A stretch of 64,000 nt of DNA, taken from NCBI GenBank assembly GCA_015056365.1, contig SVGM01000002.1:62001-126000 (forward strand), given 5' to 3'. Below the pieces are notes generated by a model. That model worked only from the letters and a program-made list of their open reading frames with translations, did no database searches and was not told where the DNA came from. Shown here piece by piece: positions 25,976 to 34,785 of this stretch. The DNA is from Clostridiales bacterium. GTDB lineage: Bacteria > Bacillota > Clostridia > Christensenellales > Aristaeellaceae. Both the position numbers and the translations under genes were made by a program. Numbering within the stretch: position 1 is the first letter of the stretch; each line of letters opens with the position of its first letter.

Positions 25976-27352
25976 TCACGCACGCTCTGCCTGTATCCGG
26001 TCAGCAGAGGCCTGCGTATCTTTGAAGATCTTCACAAGGAAGAGGATCGCTGCCGTTGCCAGCACAATTTCCGCCGCCAGCTGAGCATACGCCAGACCAT
26101 ACATGGGGAAGAGCCGGTTCAGCAGCAACAGGGCCGGGATCTCCAGCACAATCTTGCGCAGGAAGGCAAACAGCAGTGCACGTTTGCCCATGCCGCATGC
26201 CTGAAACACGCCCACCGCCATAAAATCCATGCACAGGAAAGGCTGGGCAAGGCTAAGTCCCCGCATGAAGGCTGAACCGTATTCGATGATCAGATGGTTG
26301 TCCATAAACAAGCCAACGATCTGCTTTGCAAACACGATGTACAAAACCGTCATGGCGATCATGATCGTCTGGGAAGCCTTGGTGGTGTACACAGTAGCTT
26401 CTTTCATGCGACGGGCGTTGCGCGCGGCAAAGTTGTAGCCGATCAGCGGCATCACGCCCTGAGATACACCCATAGCGATGTAACAGGGGATCATGGTGGT
26501 TTTCTGAGCAATGCCCATAGCAGCCACCGCTTCTGCGCCGTAGGCGGCGATGGCGTTGGTCATCACCGTCATGCCGGTCACATTGAGCAGGTTCTGGATG
26601 GAGGCGGGAATGCCTACGCCCAACACGCCCTTCATCAGCCGCCTGTCAGGCCGGAAAGCCTTAGGCGCAACACACACCAGCGTTTTGCCCCGCCGTACGG
26701 CGATCAGCACGAGGAAGTACACACAGGCGAAACAGTTGCTAAGGAAGGTGGCAAAGCCTGCGCCCGCCGCACCCATGCCCAGCCCCAAAATGCAGATGGG
26801 GTCAAGGATAATATTCAGCAGACAGCCGCTCATGGTGCCGATGGAGGCATGGAGCGTCGCGCCTTCGGAGCGGAACAGATACGCCATCACCACGTTCAGG
26901 ATGGAAGGAACTGCACCGCAAAGCGCCGTCCATTTCAGGTACTCGGCAGTGGGGGCAAGGGTATCGCCGCTTGCGCCAAGCAGCGTAAGCAGCGGCCCGT
27001 TCAGCAACGCCACCATCAGGGAAAACAGCATACCGCTCAGAAGCGCACAATAAAAGCCAAAGGCAGAAGCCCTGCGCACCGTGTCGTGATCCTTCACGCC
27101 CAGCGCGCGGCTCATCATACTGCTGGCGCCAACACCGAACAGGTTGTTGATGGCGTTAAACGCCAAAAGCACAGGCCCTGCCAGCGTGACGGCGGCGTTT
27201 TGCAGGGGATCGTTGAGCATACCCACAAAATAGGTATCCGCCAGATTGTACAGCACCATCACCAGCGAAGACAGAATGGTGGGCACAGCCAGCGTCCATA
27301 CCGCCTTGGGTACGGGCATGCTTTCAAAAAGTTCTGTTTTTTCGTGTTTCAT
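25976..27352 (-). CDS. MATE-family multidrug/Na+ antiporter
   Basis: A 458-residue integral membrane transporter with about twelve hydrophobic helices in two similar halves. Family features include PTILSSLVMVLYNLADTYFVG near the N-terminus and VGASSMMSRALGVKD in the first half, repeated as YGAEAVAAMGIAQKTTMIP in the second. It expels cationic drugs or metabolites in exchange for Na+ or H+. It begins 3 bp after the alcohol dehydrogenase stop and ends a four-gene operon. Substrate unknown; because the upstream genes concern glycans and alcohols, drug export is only one option. Confidence 0.93.
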   Translation of the reverse strand: MKHEKTELFESMPVPKAVWTLAVPTILSSLVMVLYNLADTYFVGMLNDPLQNAAVTLAGPVLLAFNAINNLFGVGASSMMSRALGVKDHDTVRRASAFGFYCALLSGMLFSLMVALLNGPLLTLLGASGDTLAPTAEYLKWTALCGAVPSILNVVMAYLFRSEGATLHASIGTMSGCLLNIILDPICILGLGMGAAGAGFATFLSNCFACVYFLVLIAVRRGKTLVCVAPKAFRPDRRLMKGVLGVGIPASIQNLLNVTGMTVMTNAIAAYGAEAVAAMGIAQKTTMIPCYIAMGVSQGVMPLIGYNFAARNARRMKEATVYTTKASQTIMIAMTVLYIVFAKQIVGLFMDNHLIIEYGSAFMRGLSLAQPFLCMDFMAVGVFQACGMGKRALLFAFLRKIVLEIPALLLLNRLFPMYGLAYAQLAAEIVLATAAILFLVKIFKDTQASADRIQAERA

Positions 27353-27355
27353 GGT

Positions 27356-28534
27356 TTACAGCGCCAGCTTGTAGATGGCAAGCACGTCCTGCCAATACAG
27401 CTTCTTCAAGCCGCCGATGGGATGTTCCTGACCAAAGCACTCGTGAGTAGCCTTGCGGGCCATCTCTTCCAGGCGATCCTCGCCGATGCCCATTTCCCGC
27501 AGGGTGGCAGGCTGGCCGATGGAGGCAAAGAACGCGCGCAGGCGGCGGATACCTTCCTTCACGATCAGTTCAGGCTCGCGGTAGGAGCCGTCCACGCCCA
27601 TCACCTTCACAGCGAACTGCACAAACATGGCCACGTTGTCCTTCCAGACGTATTCCATCCAGGCGGGGGTCAGCACGGCAAGGCCTGCGCCGTGGGCGAT
27701 ATCATAGATGGCGCTCAGCTCATGCTCCATGTTATGGCAGCCCCAGTCCTGAGCGCGTCCGCAGCCAACCAGACCGTTGTGGGCCACGGTACCGGCAAAG
27801 CCGATCTCGCACCAAGCGGCGTAATCCTCGGCATTTTCCACCACGCGGGGCGCGTTGTGCATGATGGTGCGCAGCACGGTCTCGCAAAGGCCGTCGGTGA
27901 GCTCCACTTCGGTGGTGTTGGTGAAGTAACGCTCAAAGACGTGGCTCATCATATCGGTGATGCCGTTGGCTACCTGATTTTTGGGCAGGGTGAAGAACAG
28001 CTCGGGGTCCATCACACTCAGCAGGGGACGGAGCTTGGGGCTGCCATAGCCGTACTTCAGCGCCTTTTCCTCATTGGTGATAACGGTATCGCCGCTGGCT
28101 TCGCTGCCGGCAGCAGGAATGGTCAGCACCACCGCAACGGGCAGCGCCTTTTCGATGGCCTTGCCGGTCTCGTACATATCCCATACGTCGCCGTCATAGT
28201 ACACGCCCATGGCGATCGCCTTGGCAGAGTCGATCACGCTGCCGCCGCCCACCGCCAGAATCAGTTCCACGTTTTCCTTGCGGCACAGCTCGATGCCCTC
28301 GTGCGCCAGAGACAGGCGGGGATTGGGCACAACGCCGCCCAGCTCACAGTACGCTACACCGGCAGCCTCCAAAGACGCCTTCACACGGTCATACAGGCCG
28401 CTTTTTTTGATGCTGCCGCCGCCGTAGTGCAGCAGGATCTTCTTGGCGTAGGGCTTGAGCAGATTTCCGATGTTGTCTTCGCTGCCCTTGCCGAAGACCA
28501 GACGCGCGGGAGAGTAAAACTCAAAATTGTTCAT
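27356..28534 (-). CDS. Iron-containing alcohol dehydrogenase
   Basis: A 392-residue Fe-ADH of the butanol dehydrogenase (BdhA/YugJ) type, reducing aldehydes with NAD(P)H. The nucleotide-binding motif is AVGGGSVIDSAKAIA (near residue 95). The metal site is supplied by an Asp and three His residues, seen in the segments around CEIGFAGTVAHN, WGCHNMEHELSA and IAHGAGLAVLTPAW. The N-terminus NNFEFYSPARLVFG is typical. It lies 14 bp downstream of the DUF6020 gene. A fermentative redox role fits an anaerobe. Confidence 0.94.
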   Translation of the reverse strand: MNNFEFYSPARLVFGKGSEDNIGNLLKPYAKKILLHYGGGSIKKSGLYDRVKASLEAAGVAYCELGGVVPNPRLSLAHEGIELCRKENVELILAVGGGSVIDSAKAIAMGVYYDGDVWDMYETGKAIEKALPVAVVLTIPAAGSEASGDTVITNEEKALKYGYGSPKLRPLLSVMDPELFFTLPKNQVANGITDMMSHVFERYFTNTTEVELTDGLCETVLRTIMHNAPRVVENAEDYAAWCEIGFAGTVAHNGLVGCGRAQDWGCHNMEHELSAIYDIAHGAGLAVLTPAWMEYVWKDNVAMFVQFAVKVMGVDGSYREPELIVKEGIRRLRAFFASIGQPATLREMGIGEDRLEEMARKATHECFGQEHPIGGLKKLYWQDVLAIYKLAL

Positions 28535-28548
28535 GGGGTTTTCCTCCT

Positions 28549-30456
28549 TTATCTTTCAAGCGATGGGTTTTCTTGATCCGCTTTTTCCTTGCCGGCGCAC
28601 AGACCCGCCAGTATCGGGGCCATGGCTGCGATGGGCAGGAAGTAGCGGAAATAATCGTTTACAGGGCTGAGCATGCATACCGCAAGGCTCATCAGCGCGG
28701 GCACAAAGGCGCAAAGCAACCGCCAGCGTCTCTGGCGCGTCAGTGACAGCGCCGCGCCTACCAGCGTCCAGGTATAGGCGGCGCAGCAATAGCTGAGGCT
28801 CAGCAGCGGAATATGCCGCCAACCGCGGGCAAACATGGCCACCAACGTGCGAATGCGCTCCGGTACCGGCTGCGTCACATGCACCAGTCGGGGATCGTCC
28901 CCCATCTGATCGATGTAGGTTTCAAACACCAAGCGGTTACCCGCCTGATTGTTGTAGGTCTCGCCCTCGATCTTCGGGGTGAAGCAGTAGTAGCTCACGT
29001 TTCCGGCAAAGAAGCTTTCCGCATAGGTCAGGGGATATTTGGGCAGCATGGAAAGCCATACACTACGGTACTTGGCAATGGCCGCCTTCTCCGCCTCCGC
29101 CCCCTGCCCGAAATAGCGGAAAGTATACTTCACAGGATCCGAAATCCATGGTTCATACAAATCGGCAAGCTGCGCAGCGTCCAAGGCTTCGTCAATGGCC
29201 GCATATTCCTCCGGGGTCACGCTGTCGCCATGGTCTCGCAAAACGCGGGCGCTCTGCTGAAAGCACACGGAATAGATCCCGGACGAGCTGGCGTCCACAA
29301 TGCCCAGCGCAGGCACCAGCACATTGCTGAAGATAAGCGCAGCCGCCACCGCGCCGGAGAGCGCCGCAGTCAGCCCGATCCGTCCCCTGCCTTTTGCACC
29401 AAAGACGATCAGCATGACGGCGGACGGCAGGATCACATACACGCCGTTGAGGCGCATCAAGCAGGCAAGCAGCCCCCAAACGAACAACTCCAGCGGCAGC
29501 CGGATACCCTTGAAGGGCTGATCCGCCTCCCGCATCAGCAGCACCTGCGCAGCACGCAGCGCAAACAGTGTCAGCACCGCCGTATACAGGGTATCCTTGC
29601 TGACAAACTGGGCATAGCCGCCCCAGATGGGCGTAACGGCAAAGAATGCCAGCACCATCAGCCGGAACGCACGGTTCAGGCCGGAACTGCGCAGGAAAAC
29701 CATCACCTGCGCCGCCATCCAGGCCAGCAGCGCCGTCTGGATCAGGGCATACAGCACAACGCCCAGATGATCGCCGCCCAGTAACCTGCCCAGCTGTACG
29801 CAGCCACCGAACACCCAGGTGAGAAACACGCCGTGCCAGGTATTCATCGGCTCTACACCGAAGAACTGCTCTGCCATCTCACCCAGATCCCAGCATACGG
29901 TACCCGGATAGTAGACCAGCACATAGGGCAGCCAGCACAGGGCGAACAGCAGCGTCAGGCAAAGGCTTTCATGGGCGCAAAAGAAGCGTGCGACCCCGGC
30001 AATGCGTCCTTCGCCCGCCTCCTCCAGCGCACCTTTGCGGGTGAGGGCGCCGCCTTCCAGCACGTGGGAGAGCCAGGCAAAGCCTGCCATCATGGGCAGC
30101 GACTGCCCCACGGCCCGTGCCAGCGTCATCAGCAGCTGCGCAGGGCTTCTGAGCGCATCCCAGCTGTCGTAGCTGAACAGCATCACGCCCAGTGCATTGA
30201 CCACACCGAACAGCAGCCCAAAAACCGCCTGCAGCGCCGACAGGCGAACCTTCACGCGCCGGTACACATGAAAAAAGAGCAGCCCAAAGCACACCGCCAG
30301 CGCACACCATAAATAACTGGTGGCGCTGGCAGGCGGGTCGCTCATGCCTACATAGCCCTGTGCGTCCACCACAAAGCTCATGGCGGACAGGATACCGCCC
30401 AGGGCGCTCAGGATTCCTGCACGCATCCCGGCGCAGGACTTTTTCGGTTCAGTCAT
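28549..30456 (-). CDS. DUF6020-type multi-spanning membrane protein
   Basis: A 635-residue protein with about twelve or more hydrophobic segments. The YYPGTVCWDLGEMAEQFFG and NTWHGVFLTWVFG motifs mark the DUF6020 family, whose topology resembles GT-C glycosyltransferases of the PMT/ArnT class that use lipid-linked sugars. The Asp in CWDLGE sits where GT-C enzymes keep a catalytic acid (inference). It overlaps the GT2 gene as TAATG. A GT2 dolichyl-phosphate-sugar-synthase-like neighbour supports a lipid-linked sugar pathway. Confidence 0.85.
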   Translation of the reverse strand: MTEPKKSCAGMRAGILSALGGILSAMSFVVDAQGYVGMSDPPASATSYLWCALAVCFGLLFFHVYRRVKVRLSALQAVFGLLFGVVNALGVMLFSYDSWDALRSPAQLLMTLARAVGQSLPMMAGFAWLSHVLEGGALTRKGALEEAGEGRIAGVARFFCAHESLCLTLLFALCWLPYVLVYYPGTVCWDLGEMAEQFFGVEPMNTWHGVFLTWVFGGCVQLGRLLGGDHLGVVLYALIQTALLAWMAAQVMVFLRSSGLNRAFRLMVLAFFAVTPIWGGYAQFVSKDTLYTAVLTLFALRAAQVLLMREADQPFKGIRLPLELFVWGLLACLMRLNGVYVILPSAVMLIVFGAKGRGRIGLTAALSGAVAAALIFSNVLVPALGIVDASSSGIYSVCFQQSARVLRDHGDSVTPEEYAAIDEALDAAQLADLYEPWISDPVKYTFRYFGQGAEAEKAAIAKYRSVWLSMLPKYPLTYAESFFAGNVSYYCFTPKIEGETYNNQAGNRLVFETYIDQMGDDPRLVHVTQPVPERIRTLVAMFARGWRHIPLLSLSYCCAAYTWTLVGAALSLTRQRRWRLLCAFVPALMSLAVCMLSPVNDYFRYFLPIAAMAPILAGLCAGKEKADQENPSLER

Positions 30457-31394
30457 TACGCCTTTTTCTCCTTGTTATGCAAGAGATTGAGGATATTCAG
30501 ATTGATCTCAAACTGCTGGCGGTGCTTCTTGGCCACCGTATCCAGAATCAGACCGCATACTAACAAAAGCAGGGACACCAACGCCACCACGCCGGATACG
30601 ATCAGTGTGGGGAAACGGGGCACCTGACCGGTCTTCAGGTACTCCACAAATACCGGCAGGAACAATACAGCCGCCACCACCAGTGCCAGCGCTGCAAGCC
30701 AGCCGAAGAAACGCAGGGGCTTGTATTCCTTAAGCAGGCGCACGATGGTACGCAAAACGCGCATGCCGTCGGAATAGGTGTTCAGCTTGCTCTCGCTGCC
30801 GTCGGGACGGTCCCGGTATTCCACGGGGATGCTCTTGACGCTCAGGTTCTTGTCCAGCGCATGAATGGTCATTTCCGTCTCGATCTCAAAGCCTTTGCTC
30901 AGCACCGGGAAAGATTTGACAAACTGATAGCTGAAGGCACGGTAGCCTGTCATGATATCCGCGATATTGCCCTGGAAGAAGGAATTGACCAGTCCCTTGA
31001 CCATCCGGTTGCCCAGATTATGGAAGGGACGCTTGTTTTCGGTGTAGTACGTGGCAGACAGACGGTCACCCACCACCATGTCCACATTGTTTTCCAGCAC
31101 CAGCTGCACCATCTCCCGGGCATTCTCTGCGGGATAGGTGTCGTCGCCGTCGATCATCAGATAGCAATCCGCTTCGATCTCGCGGAACATGGTGCGGATC
31201 ACGTTACCCTTGCCCTGGCGGGTCTCGTAGCGCACGATGGCGCCAGCCTGGCGGGCGATCTCGTCGGTGCCGTCAGAGGAGTTGTTGTCATACACATATA
31301 CGTCAGCTTCCGGCAGCGCGGCACGATAGTCCGCCACCACCTTGGCAATGGTTTTCGCTTCGTTATAGCAGGGAATCAGCACGGCAACTTTCAT
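30456..31394 (-). CDS. Family 2 glycosyltransferase, DPM-like
   Basis: A 312-residue GT2 enzyme, probably transferring a sugar from a nucleotide to a polyprenyl phosphate. The GT-A fold begins VAVLIPCYNEAKTIAKVV, with DNNSSDGT and the metal-binding DGDDTYPAEN (near residue 95). Two C-terminal membrane helices (about 235-300) tie it to the membrane. ATG 31394 is preceded by GGGAGG with 7-base spacing. It is the first gene of the operon GT2-DUF6020-ADH-MATE and likely feeds the DUF6020 protein. Confidence 0.92.
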   Translation of the reverse strand: MKVAVLIPCYNEAKTIAKVVADYRAALPEADVYVYDNNSSDGTDEIARQAGAIVRYETRQGKGNVIRTMFREIEADCYLMIDGDDTYPAENAREMVQLVLENNVDMVVGDRLSATYYTENKRPFHNLGNRMVKGLVNSFFQGNIADIMTGYRAFSYQFVKSFPVLSKGFEIETEMTIHALDKNLSVKSIPVEYRDRPDGSESKLNTYSDGMRVLRTIVRLLKEYKPLRFFGWLAALALVVAAVLFLPVFVEYLKTGQVPRFPTLIVSGVVALVSLLLLVCGLILDTVAKKHRQQFEINLNILNLLHNKEKKA

Positions 31395-31434
31395 CTGTAA
31401 ACCTCCCATGGCGGAGTTAAATTTCCTGTTAGAA

Positions 31435-31463
31435 ATGATAGCATTCAAACAACTGAATGTCAA
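31435..31463 (-). promoter_or_regulatory. Promoter of the GT2 operon
   Basis: On the minus strand TTGACA (31458-31463) and TATCAT (31435-31440) with a 17-bp spacer, about 40 bp before the start. Confidence 0.82.
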
Positions 31464-31484
31464 ACCGTCAGCCGGTGCTTCGCC

Positions 31485-31513
31485 TTGCTATTTTTCACCG
31501 CCCGTCATATAAT
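31485..31513 (+). promoter_or_regulatory. Promoter of the M50-scpAB operon
   Basis: TTGCTA (31485-31490) and a perfect TATAAT (31508-31513) with a 17-bp spacer, giving a leader of about 95 bases before the protease start. It is divergent from the GT2 promoter. Confidence 0.82.
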
Positions 31514-31613
31514 AACAGAGGTTGTCTCTGCCGCGCAGGCTTGTCCGCCTGGTTTTTTCGACGTAGACTGTCCGATTGCATCGTTACTGTCCCTTTTTGA
31601 AGGAGGCTTGTTT

Positions 31614-32414
31614 ATGGGTATTCTTTCCCGCCTTGAAGCATACGGCCGGTGGCTTACCTCTGATCCCTTCGGCTTTTTGCTTTATCTGATCTATCTGTCG
31701 GTGGCCGTGCTGGCTACGCTGATCCTTCACGAAATGGCCCATGCCTATGTGGCCTACCGCTGCGGCGACCCTACTGCCAAGATGCTGGGCCGCCTGACCC
31801 TGAACCCCGCCAAGCACCTGGATCCCATCGGTACGGCCTGCCTGGTGCTGCTGGGCTTCGGCTGGGCCAAACCTGTGCCGGTAAATCCCCGCAACTTTGA
31901 AAACTACCGCCGGGATGATTTTCTGGTCAGCGTGGCAGGCATTACCGTCAATCTGACCCTGTTCATTCTCTCGCTTTCCCTGGCCGTGGGACTGAACAGC
32001 TTTTTGTGGAGACCGGAAGTACTTGCCTACAACGGCGGTGCCAAAGCGTTCCTGTCCTCCGACGGCGTGGGCTATGCCATTCTCTGCGGTGGTTTAGGCC
32101 CTGAATACATTGATTTCATGCGCCACCCCTGGGTACAGTATATCCAGCGGTTCCTGCTGTTGTTTGCCTACCTGAACCTGGGCGTGGGCATCTTCAACCT
32201 GATGCCCTTCCCGCCGCTGGACGGCTTCCATCTCCTTAACGACATTCTGCTCAAGGGCAAGCTCACCCTGAACGCGCAAACCTTCCAGATCGCCCATATC
32301 ATCCTGATGGTGCTGTGCTTTACCGGTGCGCTGGGCGGCATTCTCAACTTTCTCACCGGTGCTGTGGAGGATGCAGTGCTGAATCTTCTTCTCATGCTGA
32401 CAGGACACGCTTGA
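31614..32414 (+). CDS. Site-2 protease family (M50) membrane peptidase
   Basis: A 266-residue intramembrane zinc protease of the small SREBP/S2P-like group that precedes scpA in many Firmicutes. The zinc site HEMAH is at residues 39-43 and the C-terminal ligand motif NLMPFPPLDG is near 195. About five hydrophobic segments are seen, and there is no PDZ domain, unlike RseP. AAGGAGG (31600-31606) fixes ATG 31614. The stop is one base before scpA. Confidence 0.93.
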   Translation: MGILSRLEAYGRWLTSDPFGFLLYLIYLSVAVLATLILHEMAHAYVAYRCGDPTAKMLGRLTLNPAKHLDPIGTACLVLLGFGWAKPVPVNPRNFENYRRDDFLVSVAGITVNLTLFILSLSLAVGLNSFLWRPEVLAYNGGAKAFLSSDGVGYAILCGGLGPEYIDFMRHPWVQYIQRFLLLFAYLNLGVGIFNLMPFPPLDGFHLLNDILLKGKLTLNAQTFQIAHIILMVLCFTGALGGILNFLTGAVEDAVLNLLLMLTGHA

Positions 32415-32415
32415 T

Positions 32416-33150
32416 ATGGCAGTACATATTCGACTGAAACAGTTCGACGGTCCGCTGGATCTGCTTCTGCACCTGATCGGTCGGGCGAAGATCGACCTCA
32501 GGGACATCTTCGTCAGCCAGATCACCGAGCAGTATATCCAGATCGTTCGCGACGCGCCGGACTTTGACATGGACGAGGCCAGCGAGTTTATCTCCATGGC
32601 GGCGCTGCTTCTGGAGATCAAAAGCCGCAGTCTGCTCCCCAAGCCGCCCAAGCCCGAAGAGGAGGATCCGGAGCAGCAGCTGATCGACCGTCTGATCGCC
32701 TACCGTCAGTTCAAGGAAACCGCCAAGCAGATGGCAGCATTTGAACAGAGCGCAATGCAGGTATTCGGCAAGCTGCCGGAGGAATACCCCCTGCCCCCAA
32801 AGGAAGTGGAGATCGACGGCCTGACCATGGATGCGCTCTGGCAGGCCATCAACCGCATTTTGCAGCGCACTCCTGCCGCACCGCAGGAGGTGGCTTTCCG
32901 CCTGAGAGACATCCGCAGGGACAACCATACTGTGGAGGGCTGCATCGAAGCCATCGAGACCCGCCTGAAGGAAGGACGGGTTCGCTTTGCCCAGCTATTC
33001 TCCCCCGAACCCACCCGGGAAGAGGTGGTAACCCTGTTTATGGCGCTGCTGGAGCTGCTGAAACTGGGTAGGGTCCACATTCGGCAAAAGGATATGTTTA
33101 CTGAGATCACGCTGTTGCCCGGAAGGAGGTCCAACGATGGAGAGCCTTGA
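32416..33150 (+). CDS. scpA: Segregation and condensation protein A
   Basis: A 244-residue kleisin that bridges SMC heads in the condensin complex for chromosome segregation. The N-terminal part has FDGPLDLLLHLIGRAKIDLRD and the DFDMDEASEFISMAALLLEIKS segment. The C-terminal winged-helix part ends near VRFAQLFSPEPTREEVVTLF. It starts one base after the protease stop and overlaps scpB by 14 bases. Confidence 0.96.
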   Translation: MAVHIRLKQFDGPLDLLLHLIGRAKIDLRDIFVSQITEQYIQIVRDAPDFDMDEASEFISMAALLLEIKSRSLLPKPPKPEEEDPEQQLIDRLIAYRQFKETAKQMAAFEQSAMQVFGKLPEEYPLPPKEVEIDGLTMDALWQAINRILQRTPAAPQEVAFRLRDIRRDNHTVEGCIEAIETRLKEGRVRFAQLFSPEPTREEVVTLFMALLELLKLGRVHIRQKDMFTEITLLPGRRSNDGEP

Positions 33151-33685
33151 GATCGCCAACATCATCGAAGCCATTCTCTTTGTGGCAGGCGAACCGGTTG
33201 CCATCGGAGATCTGGCGGCAGCGCTGGAACTGAGCGAGATGGAGACCATCATCGCTGTGGAGGAAATGCAGCGCGCCTATAACGAAAGCCGCCGCGGCAT
33301 CACCCTCAAGCGCTATGGAGACCATGTGCGCATGGAGACCCGTCCGGAATACGCCGCCTATGTGGAAAGGCTGCTCCAGCCGGTGCAGCGTCAAAGCCTG
33401 TCCCAAACCATTCTGGAGACCCTGGCAGTCATCGCCTACCGCCAGCCTGCCACCAAAGGCGAGGTGGAGCAGGTACGCGGCGTGAAGTGCGACTATTCTA
33501 TCCAGTCGCTGCTCAGCAAGGGCCTGATCCAGGAGGTAGGACGCAAGGAAGCGCTGGGCCGTCCGATTCTGTACGCCACTACCGATCGCTTTCTGGAGCA
33601 TTTCGGCCTGTCCGATATTCAGGATCTGCCTCCGTTGCCTGATCCTCAGCCGGTGGAAAAGGTGGACGAGCCCCTGACCCCCTGA
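33137..33685 (+). CDS. scpB: Segregation and condensation protein B
   Basis: A 182-residue partner of ScpA with two winged-helix domains. It has IIEAILFVAGEPVAIGDLAAAL and the family motif LETLAVIAYRQPATKGEVEQVRG, then LLSKGLIQEVGRKEALGRP. The start ATG 33137 lies inside the scpA end, with AGGAGG immediately upstream. Confidence 0.96.
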   Translation: MESLEIANIIEAILFVAGEPVAIGDLAAALELSEMETIIAVEEMQRAYNESRRGITLKRYGDHVRMETRPEYAAYVERLLQPVQRQSLSQTILETLAVIAYRQPATKGEVEQVRGVKCDYSIQSLLSKGLIQEVGRKEALGRPILYATTDRFLEHFGLSDIQDLPPLPDPQPVEKVDEPLTP

Positions 33686-33705
33686 CCTCAACCGTATATT
33701 TGTAC

Positions 33706-33741
33706 CGCTTTCGGCATATGCTACTGCCGGGAGCGTTTTTT
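33706..33741 (+). terminator. Terminator of the scpAB operon
   Basis: An 11-bp stem (CGCTTTCGGCA with TGCCGGGAGCG, two T-G pairs), an 8-base loop and six T, 21 bp after the scpB stop. Confidence 0.82.
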
Positions 33742-33778
33742 CATTCTCCCGCATCCTGTATCAGGGAGAGGATTATCC

Positions 33779-34738
33779 ATGAAACATACAACCGGAATTC
33801 TGCTGATCATGATGATGCTGCTGCTGTGCGTATCGGGGGTGATGGCGGCCGGCAATCTGTCCCAGTCCCGTCAGCTGGTGGAGCAAAGGCAGAAGCTCGG
33901 CGATCTTAGCGCCGCCCTGAGGCAGATTACAGACGAACGGGACACGCTGGCACTGGATCTGGACAAAAGCCGGGGTGAAGCCGCCGCTCTTCGCCAGGAA
34001 AGGGACGCCATCACCAGACAGCTGGGAGATACTCTGCTGATGCTGCAGGCTGCGGACACTGCCCGACAGCAGGAGAACGTCCGATGGGCACATAACTCCT
34101 ACCCCGGCTATCAAGGGGACGTATTGCTTAAGCTGGCCGCCCTAGATGGCCAGGCGCAGGCGCTGGTGCTGGAACGGGACGGGCTGATTTTGCAGCGGGA
34201 CGATGCCATTACCGCCCGGGATACTGCCCTCAACGAACTGGCGGACGCTCGGCTGCAGCTTGACCTGGTCAAAGACGCGGCTGTGATGGCACAGGGCGAA
34301 CAAGCTGATCCCAGCTATGAAACGCAGGCAGACGGTGCTTCGGATCGCAGTATTTTGCCTGAAAACGAATCAGCAGGCATGAATGCGGCAAACGAAGCCG
34401 CTGACACAGCGACTGAAAAAGCAAGCCATGAGCGCCAAACGCCCCTGCCCTTCCCGACCCCTGCCGCCACGCCCGGCTTTGCTGTCGACGACAGCGCTGT
34501 TTCAGACGATATGACGCCTACCAACGCCCCGCAGCCCACCTTCATTCCTGCTGCCACCTCCGCCGCGGAACCGCTTTCTCTGGTTCCTGTCGAAAGCGGG
34601 ATCCCCGCACCGCAGCTGCCGGATATTCTCCCCCAGCAGCTGATGGAGGTGCTGGATATTCTCAGACAGATGATTCTGGACGGCGTATCTGAAATTCAGC
34701 TGCAACTGAACCAGCAGCTGTCCCTTCCCCATCGGTAA
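33779..34738 (+). CDS. Secreted or anchored coiled-coil protein, unknown
   Basis: A 319-residue protein of unknown function. A hydrophobic N-terminal segment (residues 5-22, MMMLLLCVSGVMAAG) is a signal peptide or anchor. It is followed by a long coiled coil (about 27-100 and 112-165) with heptad-like LRQITDERDTLALDLDKSRG repeats, then a Thr/Ala/Pro-rich unstructured part (about 190-270) and a C-terminal amphipathic helix. The ATG follows GGGAGAGG. It is separated from scpB by a terminator, so the proximity need not mean a role in segregation. Confidence 0.78.
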   Translation: MKHTTGILLIMMMLLLCVSGVMAAGNLSQSRQLVEQRQKLGDLSAALRQITDERDTLALDLDKSRGEAAALRQERDAITRQLGDTLLMLQAADTARQQENVRWAHNSYPGYQGDVLLKLAALDGQAQALVLERDGLILQRDDAITARDTALNELADARLQLDLVKDAAVMAQGEQADPSYETQADGASDRSILPENESAGMNAANEAADTATEKASHERQTPLPFPTPAATPGFAVDDSAVSDDMTPTNAPQPTFIPAATSAAEPLSLVPVESGIPAPQLPDILPQQLMEVLDILRQMILDGVSEIQLQLNQQLSLPHR

Positions 34739-34746
34739 AACAAACC

Positions 34747-34783
34747 AAACCGCGCACAGTCCAATGACCGTACGCGGTTTTTT
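34747..34783. terminator. Bidirectional terminator
   Basis: An 8-bp stem (AAACCGCG with CGCGGTTT) and TTTTTT tail between the convergent coiled-coil and L,D-transpeptidase genes. Confidence 0.75.
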
Positions 34784-34785
34784 GC

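Noticed and set aside
26294..28576. Long 760-codon open frame on plus
   Set aside because: It lies antisense to the MATE and alcohol-dehydrogenase genes, has a His/Gln-rich composition typical of antisense frames in GC-rich genes, and has no ribosome-binding site or known domains.
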